A program made the translations under genes and the position numbers. The notes under the pieces were generated by a model that saw nothing but the letters and a program-made list of their open reading frames with translations, searched no databases and was not told where the DNA came from. 8,539 nucleotides of DNA from an uncultured Candidatus Saccharibacteria bacterium (lineage in GTDB: Bacteria > Patescibacteriota > Saccharimonadia > Saccharimonadales > Saccharimonadaceae): the NCBI GenBank assembly GCA_937919305.1, contig CALFQW010000077.1, positions 1 to 8,539 on the forward strand, written 5' to 3'. Below are positions 1 through 6,235 of the stretch, in pieces; within the stretch, counting starts at the first letter, position 1; each line of letters begins with the position of its first letter.

Positions 1-406
1 CTACATCACCGTCATAGCCGAGGATTCCAGCGATTCGCGGCATCCTGTGTATCATGCCAACGATCAGAGCATTTGATAGTTGGGCGCCAGGAAACACTAC
101 CTCGACTAAGCGCTGAGTCTCAGGGCTAGGGAGTTCCCGTCGTAGTGTCATCGACCCGAGATTTCGGAGACCTTCAGTATATGGGCAGCTCATATCATCA
201 GGCAAATCAACCTCACCAAATAGCTTTCGAGCATTCATAGTCAGTGCCCGCTCGAGAGCATACGCGTCAGTGAGTCGGCCCGCGTCAATCTCCAGCCCAT
301 ATGGCGGGTACTCGGCAACTGCGGCAACATGCTCACGTGTAACGCGAGCGCTGATCATTCGTGCGTCTGCATAAAACTCTGGTTTAACATCGCTTATTTC
401 TGTCAT
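1..406 (-). CDS. Unrecognised protein, N-terminal 135 residues (3' end outside window)
   Basis: An uninterrupted reading frame runs from an ATG at 406-404 to the window edge without a stop, giving 135 codons. It begins MTEISDVKPEFYADARMI, and the last visible residues include LIVGMIHRMPRIAGILGYDG. I do not recognise the family. The visible part looks like a soluble, mixed alpha/beta protein with a single Cys in a DDMSCPYTEGL segment (about residues 70-80). It has no signal peptide or membrane segment. No clear Shine-Dalgarno precedes the ATG. A second ATG at residue 17 (358-356) is possible but also lacks an obvious ribosome site. The gene follows rsmA on the same strand after 97 nt that hold a weak hairpin and a promoter-like sequence, so it may start a separate unit. 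Coding is supported by the long open frame and protein-like composition. Function is unknown. Confidence 0.75.
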   Translation of the reverse strand, partial: MTEISDVKPEFYADARMISARVTREHVAAVAEYPPYGLEIDAGRLTDAYALERALTMNARKLFGEVDLPDDMSCPYTEGLRNLGSMTLRRELPSPETQRLVEVVFPGAQLSNALIVGMIHRMPRIAGILGYDGDV

Positions 407-451
407 AATTCAAATATCATATCATTTACTAAGTGTTAAATAAATGCTATA

Positions 452-482
452 AGTATAATCCTTTTGATGGTTACTGTGGCAA
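452..482 (-). promoter_or_regulatory. Candidate sigma70-type promoter for the partial gene at 406-1
   Basis: On the minus strand TTGCCA (482-477; 5 of 6 to TTGACA) is followed after 19 nt by TATACT (457-452; 5 of 6 to TATAAT). Transcription would begin near 445 and leave a leader of roughly 40 nt. The spacer is longer than the optimal 17 nt and the region is AT-rich, so a chance match is possible. The remainder of the gap (407-451) is AT-rich and holds no gene. Confidence 0.35.
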
Positions 483-506
483 AAGCCGTGCTGCAACGCT
501 CGGCTA
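481..506 (-). terminator. Weak hairpin at the end of rsmA, possible intrinsic terminator
   Basis: On the minus strand AGCCG (505-501, beginning inside the rsmA TAG stop) pairs with CGGCT (488-484). Two further G-C pairs lie inside, beyond one mismatch, around a small loop. A short T run (484-481) follows. Both stem and T tract are short for a rho-independent terminator, so it may be leaky. Its place directly at the stop codon supports a role as the 3' boundary of the rpfB-rsmA unit. Confidence 0.35.
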
Positions 507-1298
507 TTTGCTTTGCTGCGCCTCAAGCAGCTGGCTCAGTCTTAGCCAGTCATCGACGGACAATTCCTGCGCACGCGCATCGTGGGCAATATCTGCCTCA
601 GACAACATTTGATCAACCACGACTTTATCTAGCGCCAACCCGCCAGCGAGCGAGCTACGAAGTTTCTTGCGCTTTTCGCCAAACCCTGCACGCACGACTC
701 GGAAAAATGTCTTTTCATGATCATGATCTACAAGCGGCTTCTCGCGTCTATGCATCACGACGACTTGACTATCTACCTTGGGCGGAGGAGTGAACCATTT
801 TGCTTCAACCATAGGCCCTAGAGATACACGCCAATACACCTGCGACGCTATAGCAAGTACTGACATGTCGCCAACCTGGGCACAGATTCGCTCAGCGACT
901 TCTTTCTGAACTAGCAGTGTCATCGATATAGGCGGATTCGTACACGTAGTAAAAAAACGTATAATCTTACTTGTGATGTAATACGGCACATTAGCTACAA
1001 CTTTGTACACATGAGGTAACTTGCTGGTATCAAGATGTAGAACATCCTGTTGTAGTACTTGTAGCTCCTTGCCCGGAAACTGCTCAGGTAACTTGCGAGC
1101 GAGATCATCGTCCAGCTCTACTGCGCTCACCTCTTTGGCACGAGAGAGCAGCACACTCGTCAGCGTGCCAAGCCCAGGACCAACCTCGAGAATAGTATCG
1201 TTTTTATTGACATCGGCTGCATCAGCGATTGACTCTAATATGTGCCGGTCCTTGAGCCAGTGCTGACCGAGTGATTTGTTAGTCGGCAACGATATCAC
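504..1298 (-). CDS. rsmA: 16S rRNA adenine-N6 dimethyltransferase RsmA (KsgA)
   Basis: RsmA dimethylates two adjacent adenines near the 3' end of 16S rRNA (A1518/A1519, E. coli numbering) using S-adenosylmethionine, late in 30S assembly. The 264-residue product matches the usual family length. Visible motifs are SLGQHWL (residues 9-15, the family KxGQNFL signature), the SAM-binding GPGLGTLT (40-47), an acidic ELDDDL after the second strand (61-66), the catalytic NVPYYITS (103-110, family N-L/V-P-Y), and FTPPPKVDS (169-177). The C-terminal rRNA-binding domain follows to about residue 258. The frame opens at GTG 1298-1296, immediately preceded by an in-frame TAG. A TTG at 1289-1287 has a much better ribosome site (AGGTGAT at 1300-1294) and may be the true start, shortening the protein by three residues. 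The gene lies 17 nt after the rpfB-like gene and is probably co-transcribed with it. The actinobacterial downstream partner ispE is absent. Confidence 0.97.
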   Translation of the reverse strand: MISLPTNKSLGQHWLKDRHILESIADAADVNKNDTILEVGPGLGTLTSVLLSRAKEVSAVELDDDLARKLPEQFPGKELQVLQQDVLHLDTSKLPHVYKVVANVPYYITSKIIRFFTTCTNPPISMTLLVQKEVAERICAQVGDMSVLAIASQVYWRVSLGPMVEAKWFTPPPKVDSQVVVMHRREKPLVDHDHEKTFFRVVRAGFGEKRKKLRSSLAGGLALDKVVVDQMLSEADIAHDARAQELSVDDWLRLSQLLEAQQSK

Positions 1299-1300
1299 CT
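1294..1300 (-). promoter_or_regulatory. Ribosome binding site that may set the rsmA start at TTG 1289
   Basis: On the minus strand AGGTGAT is a perfect 7-nt complement to the usual 16S 3' tail (part of TAAGGAGGTGAT). It lies 4 nt before TTG 1289-1287, equivalent to about 8 nt from a GGAGG core. It overlaps the GTG at 1298-1296, which itself has no good upstream Shine-Dalgarno. This favours TTG as the initiation codon, although annotation by longest frame would give GTG. Confidence 0.45.
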
Positions 1301-1315
1301 AGACTCGCAATCTAT

Positions 1316-2470
1316 CTACCGATAGATGTCTTGCAAGCCCATCTTTATACGGCAAGATGGCCATGGCTGCCAGCCGCGACGCTCATATAGTTTACGAGCT
1401 GCAGCATCTTGTTCGGCCGGTGTTGCGTTACCGTATTTCGCTGGATCTGCTACTGTACCCCAAGTTCCTCTGTTGAACTGGTAAGCCCCGTAATACGGTC
1501 CAGCTGGGTTCCAGCTGCTATAGCCACCCTCACATGAGCGTAGCTTTGCGAGTGCGGCAGCAAAGTCTCCACTGAAGTCGAGCTTGCTACCGACGACTTC
1601 GACTTGCTTTACAGGCGCTAACGTCTGTACTTCGGTTACAACTCGACGAGCCACTTCTACGCCGTCGCGCATTTCTATTTCATAAGTAACCTGCTTTTTA
1701 CCTGGCTTTCCTGGCGTTCGCACTTCTCTGAAACCGATCTCACGATCCTGATCTTGGATCTTCTCTACAGGCATCGGTACTTCTTCTTCCTCGGTCACTG
1801 TCTGAACACCATTGCGCCAGACCTGCACGTTCATGCCGCTTGTTATCAGAGTAGCCAGCGGCACAGAGACACCGTCGTCCTTACCAAGTTTCACACCTTT
1901 TTCTTTTAGTAACTCTTCGACAGTTTCTGCTTGGGTTCTCGTATCATCAAGCTTTTTCCCGTACAAAGTGAAAATGATAGGCGTTGCTCTATCTATAGAA
2001 AGCTTGAGCCCAGCGCCACCTTCGTCTACTACATTGTCGACGCGCCTTAGGTCTGTTTCATCTTCGGTGTATAGAGTGAGATTTGCAGCTTTGGCTATCT
2101 TGCTCGGGCTCTGAGCCGCTGTGATAACCCTATACTGCACTTGCCCGTCTTCGACTGTCACAGGTCTAGCGCGATAGATGTTGACACTGTATCGATCGGC
2201 AACTAACTGCTCATCAAGCGTTGGTTCGACCGCATCAACACTAGATAGCTGTATGCCAGCCTGTGCCACTGCACCTTTGACGGTAGAAGCGCGCGTTACG
2301 ATAGTCTGTTCAACACCCCCGTCATAGATGGTCACCATATGCTCGTCATTACCAATAGTGTCATCGTTCGCTATAACACTATGTGTTGCGAGGGCGATAA
2401 CAGAGAAAAGCGCCGCAAAAAAATAGAGAATCGTCTTTCGAGAGACGTTTACATATGATGTTATATTCAT
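1316..2470 (-). CDS. RpfB-like exported peptidoglycan hydrolase (DUF348 x3, G5, Rpf/transglycosylase)
   Basis: This is a resuscitation-promoting-factor B-type protein. Known Rpf domains cleave peptidoglycan glycan strands with a lysozyme/lytic-transglycosylase fold. The 384-residue product has a basic start and a hydrophobic stretch (residues 13-33) with a plausible signal peptidase site after VIA (34). Three DUF348-like beta domains follow (about 46-105, 112-165 and 166-220), then a G5 domain (about 224-294, with TPGKPGKKQVTYEI and DGVEVARRVV). The C-terminal Rpf-like domain (303-373) has Cys313-Glu314 in LRSCEGGYSSW, where Glu314 aligns with the Rpf catalytic glutamate. YYGAYQFNRGTW (326-337) follows, and Cys373 is the likely disulfide partner of Cys313. 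Order and length match M. tuberculosis RpfB (362 residues). Gene position before rsmA matches Actinobacteria. No Shine-Dalgarno is visible before the ATG, and an upstream 10-codon ORF overlaps the start. The protein may be secreted or membrane-anchored if the signal is uncleaved. Confidence 0.93.
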   Translation of the reverse strand: MNITSYVNVSRKTILYFFAALFSVIALATHSVIANDDTIGNDEHMVTIYDGGVEQTIVTRASTVKGAVAQAGIQLSSVDAVEPTLDEQLVADRYSVNIYRARPVTVEDGQVQYRVITAAQSPSKIAKAANLTLYTEDETDLRRVDNVVDEGGAGLKLSIDRATPIIFTLYGKKLDDTRTQAETVEELLKEKGVKLGKDDGVSVPLATLITSGMNVQVWRNGVQTVTEEEEVPMPVEKIQDQDREIGFREVRTPGKPGKKQVTYEIEMRDGVEVARRVVTEVQTLAPVKQVEVVGSKLDFSGDFAAALAKLRSCEGGYSSWNPAGPYYGAYQFNRGTWGTVADPAKYGNATPAEQDAAARKLYERRGWQPWPSCRIKMGLQDIYR

Positions 2471-2499
2471 TCGTAAATTTTATACTGGACAGCACACAT
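2467..2499 (-). other. Possible leader ORF overlapping the rpfB-like start (ATGA)
   Basis: On the minus strand an ATG at 2499-2497 opens ten codons (MCAVQYKIYE) that end at TGA 2469-2467. This stop overlaps the rpfB-like ATG (2470-2468) as ATGA, a configuration typical of translational coupling. A weak purine run, AAGAG, lies about 8 nt before it. The rpfB-like gene has no Shine-Dalgarno of its own, so reinitiation from this ORF would explain its translation. An ORF this short may be chance. Confidence 0.25.
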
Positions 2500-2514
2500 A
2501 AATAATGCTCTTAT

Positions 2515-2543
2515 ATGATACTAAAAATGACTCTGCGATGCAA
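2515..2543 (-). promoter_or_regulatory. Candidate sigma70-type promoter for the rpfB-rsmA unit
   Basis: On the minus strand TTGCAT (2543-2538) is separated by exactly 17 nt from TATCAT (2520-2515; 5 of 6 to TATAAT). The -35 matches only at TTG. Predicted transcription starts near 2508, giving a leader of about 38 nt. It sits in the largest intergenic gap of the window (2471-2571), between the helicase stop and the rpfB-like ATG, the expected place for a separate promoter. I see no clear intrinsic terminator for the helicase in this gap. Confidence 0.5.
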
Positions 2544-2571
2544 CCTTTTTCTACACAGCTAACAGATGTGA

Positions 2572-4713
2572 TCAGATGCGCTGCAGCGGGGCAAAAGCAC
2601 TGTTGAGCTTCTTCACTCCACGTCCCCGAAAATCAATGGTAACGGTCTGACCATCGACATCCACTACGACACCCTTACCAAACACAGAATGCTGGACCGC
2701 CTCACCCACCTGTAATGCATCGTGCTCGTCATACACAACTTCAGGTTCTAGTGCTGATTGTCCTGGTGTTACCGCCACACCATTTGCGATCGTTGAGGCG
2801 ATCTCTCCAGCTCCCATCTCACTCATGAACCGAGATGGTGGATTGTATTGTCTCGACCCAAAAATAAGCCGGGACGATGAGGAGAGCATGTATAACTCTT
2901 CACGAGCACGGGTCATACCTACATAACAGAGTCTTCGTTCTTCTTCCATTTCAGACTGCTCATATAGCGCCCGGCTGTGCGGGAAGATACTTTCTTCCAT
3001 GCCTATCATAAATACGACCGGGAACTCCAAGCCCTTGGCGGCATGGAGTGTCATCAACGTCACCGCCTCATCACGGTCATCGACTATATCAAGATCTGAT
3101 ACCAGCGCGACCTCTTCAAGATAACTTGCTAGCTCGATATCGCCTCGTTCACTCGCATCAGAAACAAGTTCTCTCACATTTTGCTGTCTATCCTCTGCCT
3201 GCACGGATCCATCATCGAGATACCCGATATAATCAAACTTCTTTATGATCGTTTCGATGATCCGGGCAACACTCAGTTCATCTGCTAGTGCAATGATGTC
3301 ATTGAGTTTCAATCCTAAATCACCAAATGCTTTGCGCGCTTTTGGCGTGAGAGCTGTGCACGCATCGACTCGTAAGAGGCTATCGACCAGTGATTGATCT
3401 TGGCTGTCGTGCCAGTCTAAGAACTTCGTAACGCTTGTTGCACCAAGACCACGAGTTGGCGTGTTGACGATCCTCATGAAACTAGCTCTATCGGCGGGTT
3501 GGTAGATTAAGCGAAGATAGGCCAGTACATCCTTGACCTCTTTACGATCATAAAATCGTGTTCCACCAACTAGCTTGTATGGTACGCCGTATCTTATCAG
3601 CGATTCCTCTATAGCTCGGCTCTGGGCATTCGTCCTATATAAGACCGCAAACTCGCCATAGCGACGTAATCGCATATCGACAGCTGTTTTTATACGCGTC
3701 ATGACACTCTCAGCCTCATGTACTTCACTCGAAACGTGCATGACTTGAACAGCCATACCTCCGTTTTTATCTGTCCATAATTTTTTATCCGTACGTTGCT
3801 GATTACGCGCTATCACGTTATTCGCAGCCTCGAGAATCGCGTTTGTTGAGCGGTAGTTTTGCTCCAACTTTATAACGTTCGCACCAGGAAAATCACGCTC
3901 AAAATTCAAAATATTCGTAAAGTCAGCTCCGCGCCAACTATAGATACTTTGCCAATCATCACCGACAACACACAGGTTTCGATCTTGGTTCGTGAGGAGC
4001 TTTACTAGTTGGTATTGAACGGCGTTCGTGTCTTGATACTCATCGATCATGATGTGTTGGAATCGTTGCTGCCATTTATCCCGGATCTCCTTCACACCCT
4101 GGAATAAACGCACCGTCTCAACGAGAAGATCGTCAAAATCAAGAGCGCCCGCGGACTTGCGGAGCCTTTCATATCGAGGATAGACATCAGCCACCACTCG
4201 CTGCAAAGGGAGACGTGCTGTTGCTGCATATTCTTCAGAAGATACTCCGTCATTCTTTGCGCTGCTGATTTGTGAACTTACACTACGCGGAGTGTAGCTT
4301 TTTTCTGAGATACCTAGCTGTCTCATCGCTTGCTTTACAAAGCTCGTTTTATCAGCATCATCGAGGATGATGAAGTTCGCAGGCACGCCGATGTGCTCAC
4401 CTTCCATCCTGAGCAACCGAACGCAAACAGAGTGAAATGTTCCCATCCAAGGCATGAATCCTCTCGATGACGCATCCTGATCTAGCAACTCACCGAGACG
4501 ATCACGCATCTCACGAGCAGCTTTGTTCGTAAATGTTACACCGAGTATCGCCGAAGGATGAACATGCTCAACCGCTATGAGGTGAGCGATGCGGTGCGTT
4601 AAGGTCTTTGTTTTGCCAGAGCCGGCGCCAGCAAGCAACAAGAGCGGGCCTGATACATGCAGAACTGCGGAAGACTGAGATGCGTTCAAACCTTTCGTAT
4701 AGGTATCATTCAT
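2572..4713 (-). CDS. pcrA: UvrD/PcrA-type superfamily 1A ATP-dependent 3'-5' DNA helicase
   Basis: A DNA-unwinding motor of the UvrD/Rep/PcrA family, used in nucleotide excision and mismatch repair and in removing proteins or RNA polymerase from DNA. At 713 residues it is full length. Visible motifs are the Q-motif LNASQSSAV (9-17), Walker A GAGSGKT (29-35), motif Ia TFTNKAAREM (60-69), Walker B DEYQDTN (224-230), motif III GDDWQSIYSWRGA (251-263), motif IV LEQNYRST (283-290), motif V VTLMTLHAAKGLEFPVVF (551-568) and motif VI EERRLCYVGMTRAR (591-604). The C-terminal segment VGEAVQHSVFGKGVVVDVDG (669-688) through 711 is the Tudor-like domain that in PcrA contacts RNA polymerase. This domain and the length favour PcrA/UvrD over Rep or helicase IV. 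Motif III carries Trp at 254 where UvrD/PcrA usually have Asp or Ala. The ATG is preceded at 7 nt by a modest AGGT. The gene lies 71 nt after the unknown anchored protein. Confidence 0.96.
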   Translation of the reverse strand: MNDTYTKGLNASQSSAVLHVSGPLLLLAGAGSGKTKTLTHRIAHLIAVEHVHPSAILGVTFTNKAAREMRDRLGELLDQDASSRGFMPWMGTFHSVCVRLLRMEGEHIGVPANFIILDDADKTSFVKQAMRQLGISEKSYTPRSVSSQISSAKNDGVSSEEYAATARLPLQRVVADVYPRYERLRKSAGALDFDDLLVETVRLFQGVKEIRDKWQQRFQHIMIDEYQDTNAVQYQLVKLLTNQDRNLCVVGDDWQSIYSWRGADFTNILNFERDFPGANVIKLEQNYRSTNAILEAANNVIARNQQRTDKKLWTDKNGGMAVQVMHVSSEVHEAESVMTRIKTAVDMRLRRYGEFAVLYRTNAQSRAIEESLIRYGVPYKLVGGTRFYDRKEVKDVLAYLRLIYQPADRASFMRIVNTPTRGLGATSVTKFLDWHDSQDQSLVDSLLRVDACTALTPKARKAFGDLGLKLNDIIALADELSVARIIETIIKKFDYIGYLDDGSVQAEDRQQNVRELVSDASERGDIELASYLEEVALVSDLDIVDDRDEAVTLMTLHAAKGLEFPVVFMIGMEESIFPHSRALYEQSEMEEERRLCYVGMTRAREELYMLSSSSRLIFGSRQYNPPSRFMSEMGAGEIASTIANGVAVTPGQSALEPEVVYDEHDALQVGEAVQHSVFGKGVVVDVDGQTVTIDFRGRGVKKLNSAFAPLQRI

Positions 4714-4784
4714 AGCTCGTACCTAGTATAGTGATGGCTTCGTTATTTTGTGTTGTGGTTTTGTGTCTATAAACGCCAAAAAAC

Positions 4785-6233
4785 TTATATACCCATCGAG
4801 AATAGGAGATACCCTACTCCAGATCCAACAATCAAGCACGCGCCGACGCCAAGCAGCCACCAGGCCCACGCATTTCCTTTTGATTTTTTAGCTCCACTAC
4901 CTGTCGGGCCATGATGCTCACCACCAAATACAGGGTGTGCAACTGCTGCATCGCTACCGCCTGCAGTCAAGAGTGCTTGATGATCTGGATGATTACTATC
5001 ATCATGTATATCCGAGCCTTTACTTGCCGATGCGGTCACGCTGTTTAGCAGTGAGGAAGGCTCTGTGTTCGCATGATGCGTGACCTTGTGATCACCATTT
5101 GCACTGCTGTTGCCGAGTGGGCGTTTCTCGATCTTTGCATCGCTGATGAATGGGGTCTCCTGCGTTGAAACGACGCTACTCTTTACTGGCACAGCAGCTG
5201 GCGCAGGCTCGTGCTGCACGGCGCTGGTTTTGTCATCAGCCGTTTCGTCTACTGAGCTGGGCGTGTCCTCTTCATGCGTGGATGTATCCTCTTTGGATTC
5301 AAGCTCTTTTTCTTGAGACACTTTGGTAGACTCGGCTGATGATTCAGATAAACTAACTTCAGATATGGCGCCTTCATCATCGGCTTGAGCGGACTCTTCA
5401 GGTGCTTTGTGCTCCTCGGCTGGCTGAGTTTGCATCAGCTGATCGAATATTGCTTTCCGTTCCTCATCATCCTTGTCTTGCTCTGCTCCCGGTAAAACGC
5501 CAATATGCGGCGTATCATCGTCTTGGAATCCAGACGGTGATGCGCCTGGCGCATCTACCGCAGCATTGCGTGCCTGCGTCTCGGCTACATTGGCGCTATT
5601 CTTATCATCTGGCTCTGCAGCCGAGTCAGTAGACTCTAAGGCTACGTCCTCAACCGTCGAAGACTCACTTGGCGCGATGGATTGCTGCTGTTCATTGTTA
5701 GTAGTAGCTGACGCTTCTTCGCTCGTAGTGCCCATATCAGATGACGGATGCATGACATCCATAAAGCGACCGCGTTTTTGCTGCTGGACTACCACGGGTA
5801 CTGCTTGATTCACTACGACCTGTTCTTCTGTCGAGGGGGTAACCTGCTCATCAGTTGTCACTACTTCGTTCGAAGGTGACGTGGGCGTACTATCTGGATT
5901 AGTTACCGATGACTCTGCCTGGGTATTTTGTGGCATTGTTTCGTTTTCCTCGTTGGCAGCTTTTGGGGTAGCAGATTGATCACCGTTAACGGTCAACGTA
6001 TCCAACGAGTCCTGCATGGCTTGCAGATCATCGGTTGATACAGCATCTTCCCCTACCTTGAGGTCTGCCTGTGGGTCAGGGGCGTCTGTTGCTACTGGGG
6101 CAGCAGTAACCGTAGAGTCGTCTACCTGAAGACTGTTGGCTATACTTTGTTGAGGTGCGCTATTATCTGCCTTCTTAGAGCCCATAGCAGAATTAACCGC
6201 TTTATCTATCTCATCGAAGTCTATGTCTTTCAT
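4785..6233 (-). CDS. Unrecognised acidic, low-complexity protein with C-terminal membrane anchor
   Basis: I do not recognise a family for this 482-residue protein. Nearly all of residues 20-450 is Ser/Thr/Glu/Asp/Ala/Gln/Pro-rich and looks intrinsically disordered. Three stretches stand out: the N-terminal MKDIDFDEIDKAVNSAMGSK (possible amphipathic helix), a basic/hydrophobic island KRGRFMDVMHPSSDM (153-167), and a charged helix-like EERKAIFDQLMQT (257-269). A Gly/His patch (434-447) and a basic KKSK (449-452) precede one hydrophobic segment, about 455-480, ending two residues from the C terminus. No signal peptide is present. The positive charge before the segment predicts a tail anchor with the bulk in the cytoplasm. 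The single Cys (466) is in the membrane segment. The ATG lies 2 nt after the tpiA stop, 9 nt downstream of an AAGGCGGG ribosome site (6250-6243), so translation is probably coupled to tpiA. Possible roles are a membrane scaffold or a segregation or surface-assembly partner, but nothing in the sequence settles this. Confidence 0.85.
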   Translation of the reverse strand: MKDIDFDEIDKAVNSAMGSKKADNSAPQQSIANSLQVDDSTVTAAPVATDAPDPQADLKVGEDAVSTDDLQAMQDSLDTLTVNGDQSATPKAANEENETMPQNTQAESSVTNPDSTPTSPSNEVVTTDEQVTPSTEEQVVVNQAVPVVVQQQKRGRFMDVMHPSSDMGTTSEEASATTNNEQQQSIAPSESSTVEDVALESTDSAAEPDDKNSANVAETQARNAAVDAPGASPSGFQDDDTPHIGVLPGAEQDKDDEERKAIFDQLMQTQPAEEHKAPEESAQADDEGAISEVSLSESSAESTKVSQEKELESKEDTSTHEEDTPSSVDETADDKTSAVQHEPAPAAVPVKSSVVSTQETPFISDAKIEKRPLGNSSANGDHKVTHHANTEPSSLLNSVTASASKGSDIHDDSNHPDHQALLTAGGSDAAVAHPVFGGEHHGPTGSGAKKSKGNAWAWWLLGVGACLIVGSGVGYLLFSMGI

Positions 6234-6235
6234 AT

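Noticed and set aside
464..793. Plus-strand open frame of 109 codons
   Set aside because: It lies almost wholly opposite rsmA, which has all family motifs. No family features or ribosome site are visible.
2471..2571. Riboswitch before the rpfB-like gene, as with cyclic-di-AMP control of some actinobacterial rpf genes
   Set aside because: The predicted leader is about 38 nt and the whole gap only 101 nt, with no fitting fold. Too short for a ydaO-type aptamer.
4725..4730. TATACT -10-like hexamer just before pcrA
   Set aside because: No -35-like sequence lies 16-19 nt upstream, and the implied start would leave only a few leader bases before the ATG.
4761..4784. AT-rich inverted-repeat-like sequence after the anchored-protein stop as a terminator
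   Set aside because: The arms pair with several mismatches and few G-C pairs, and the T run precedes rather than follows the stem.
5473..5808. Plus-strand open frame of 111 codons
   Set aside because: It is antisense to the low-complexity gene. Its Ser/Cys-rich composition is the expected shadow of Ser/Glu/Thr codons.
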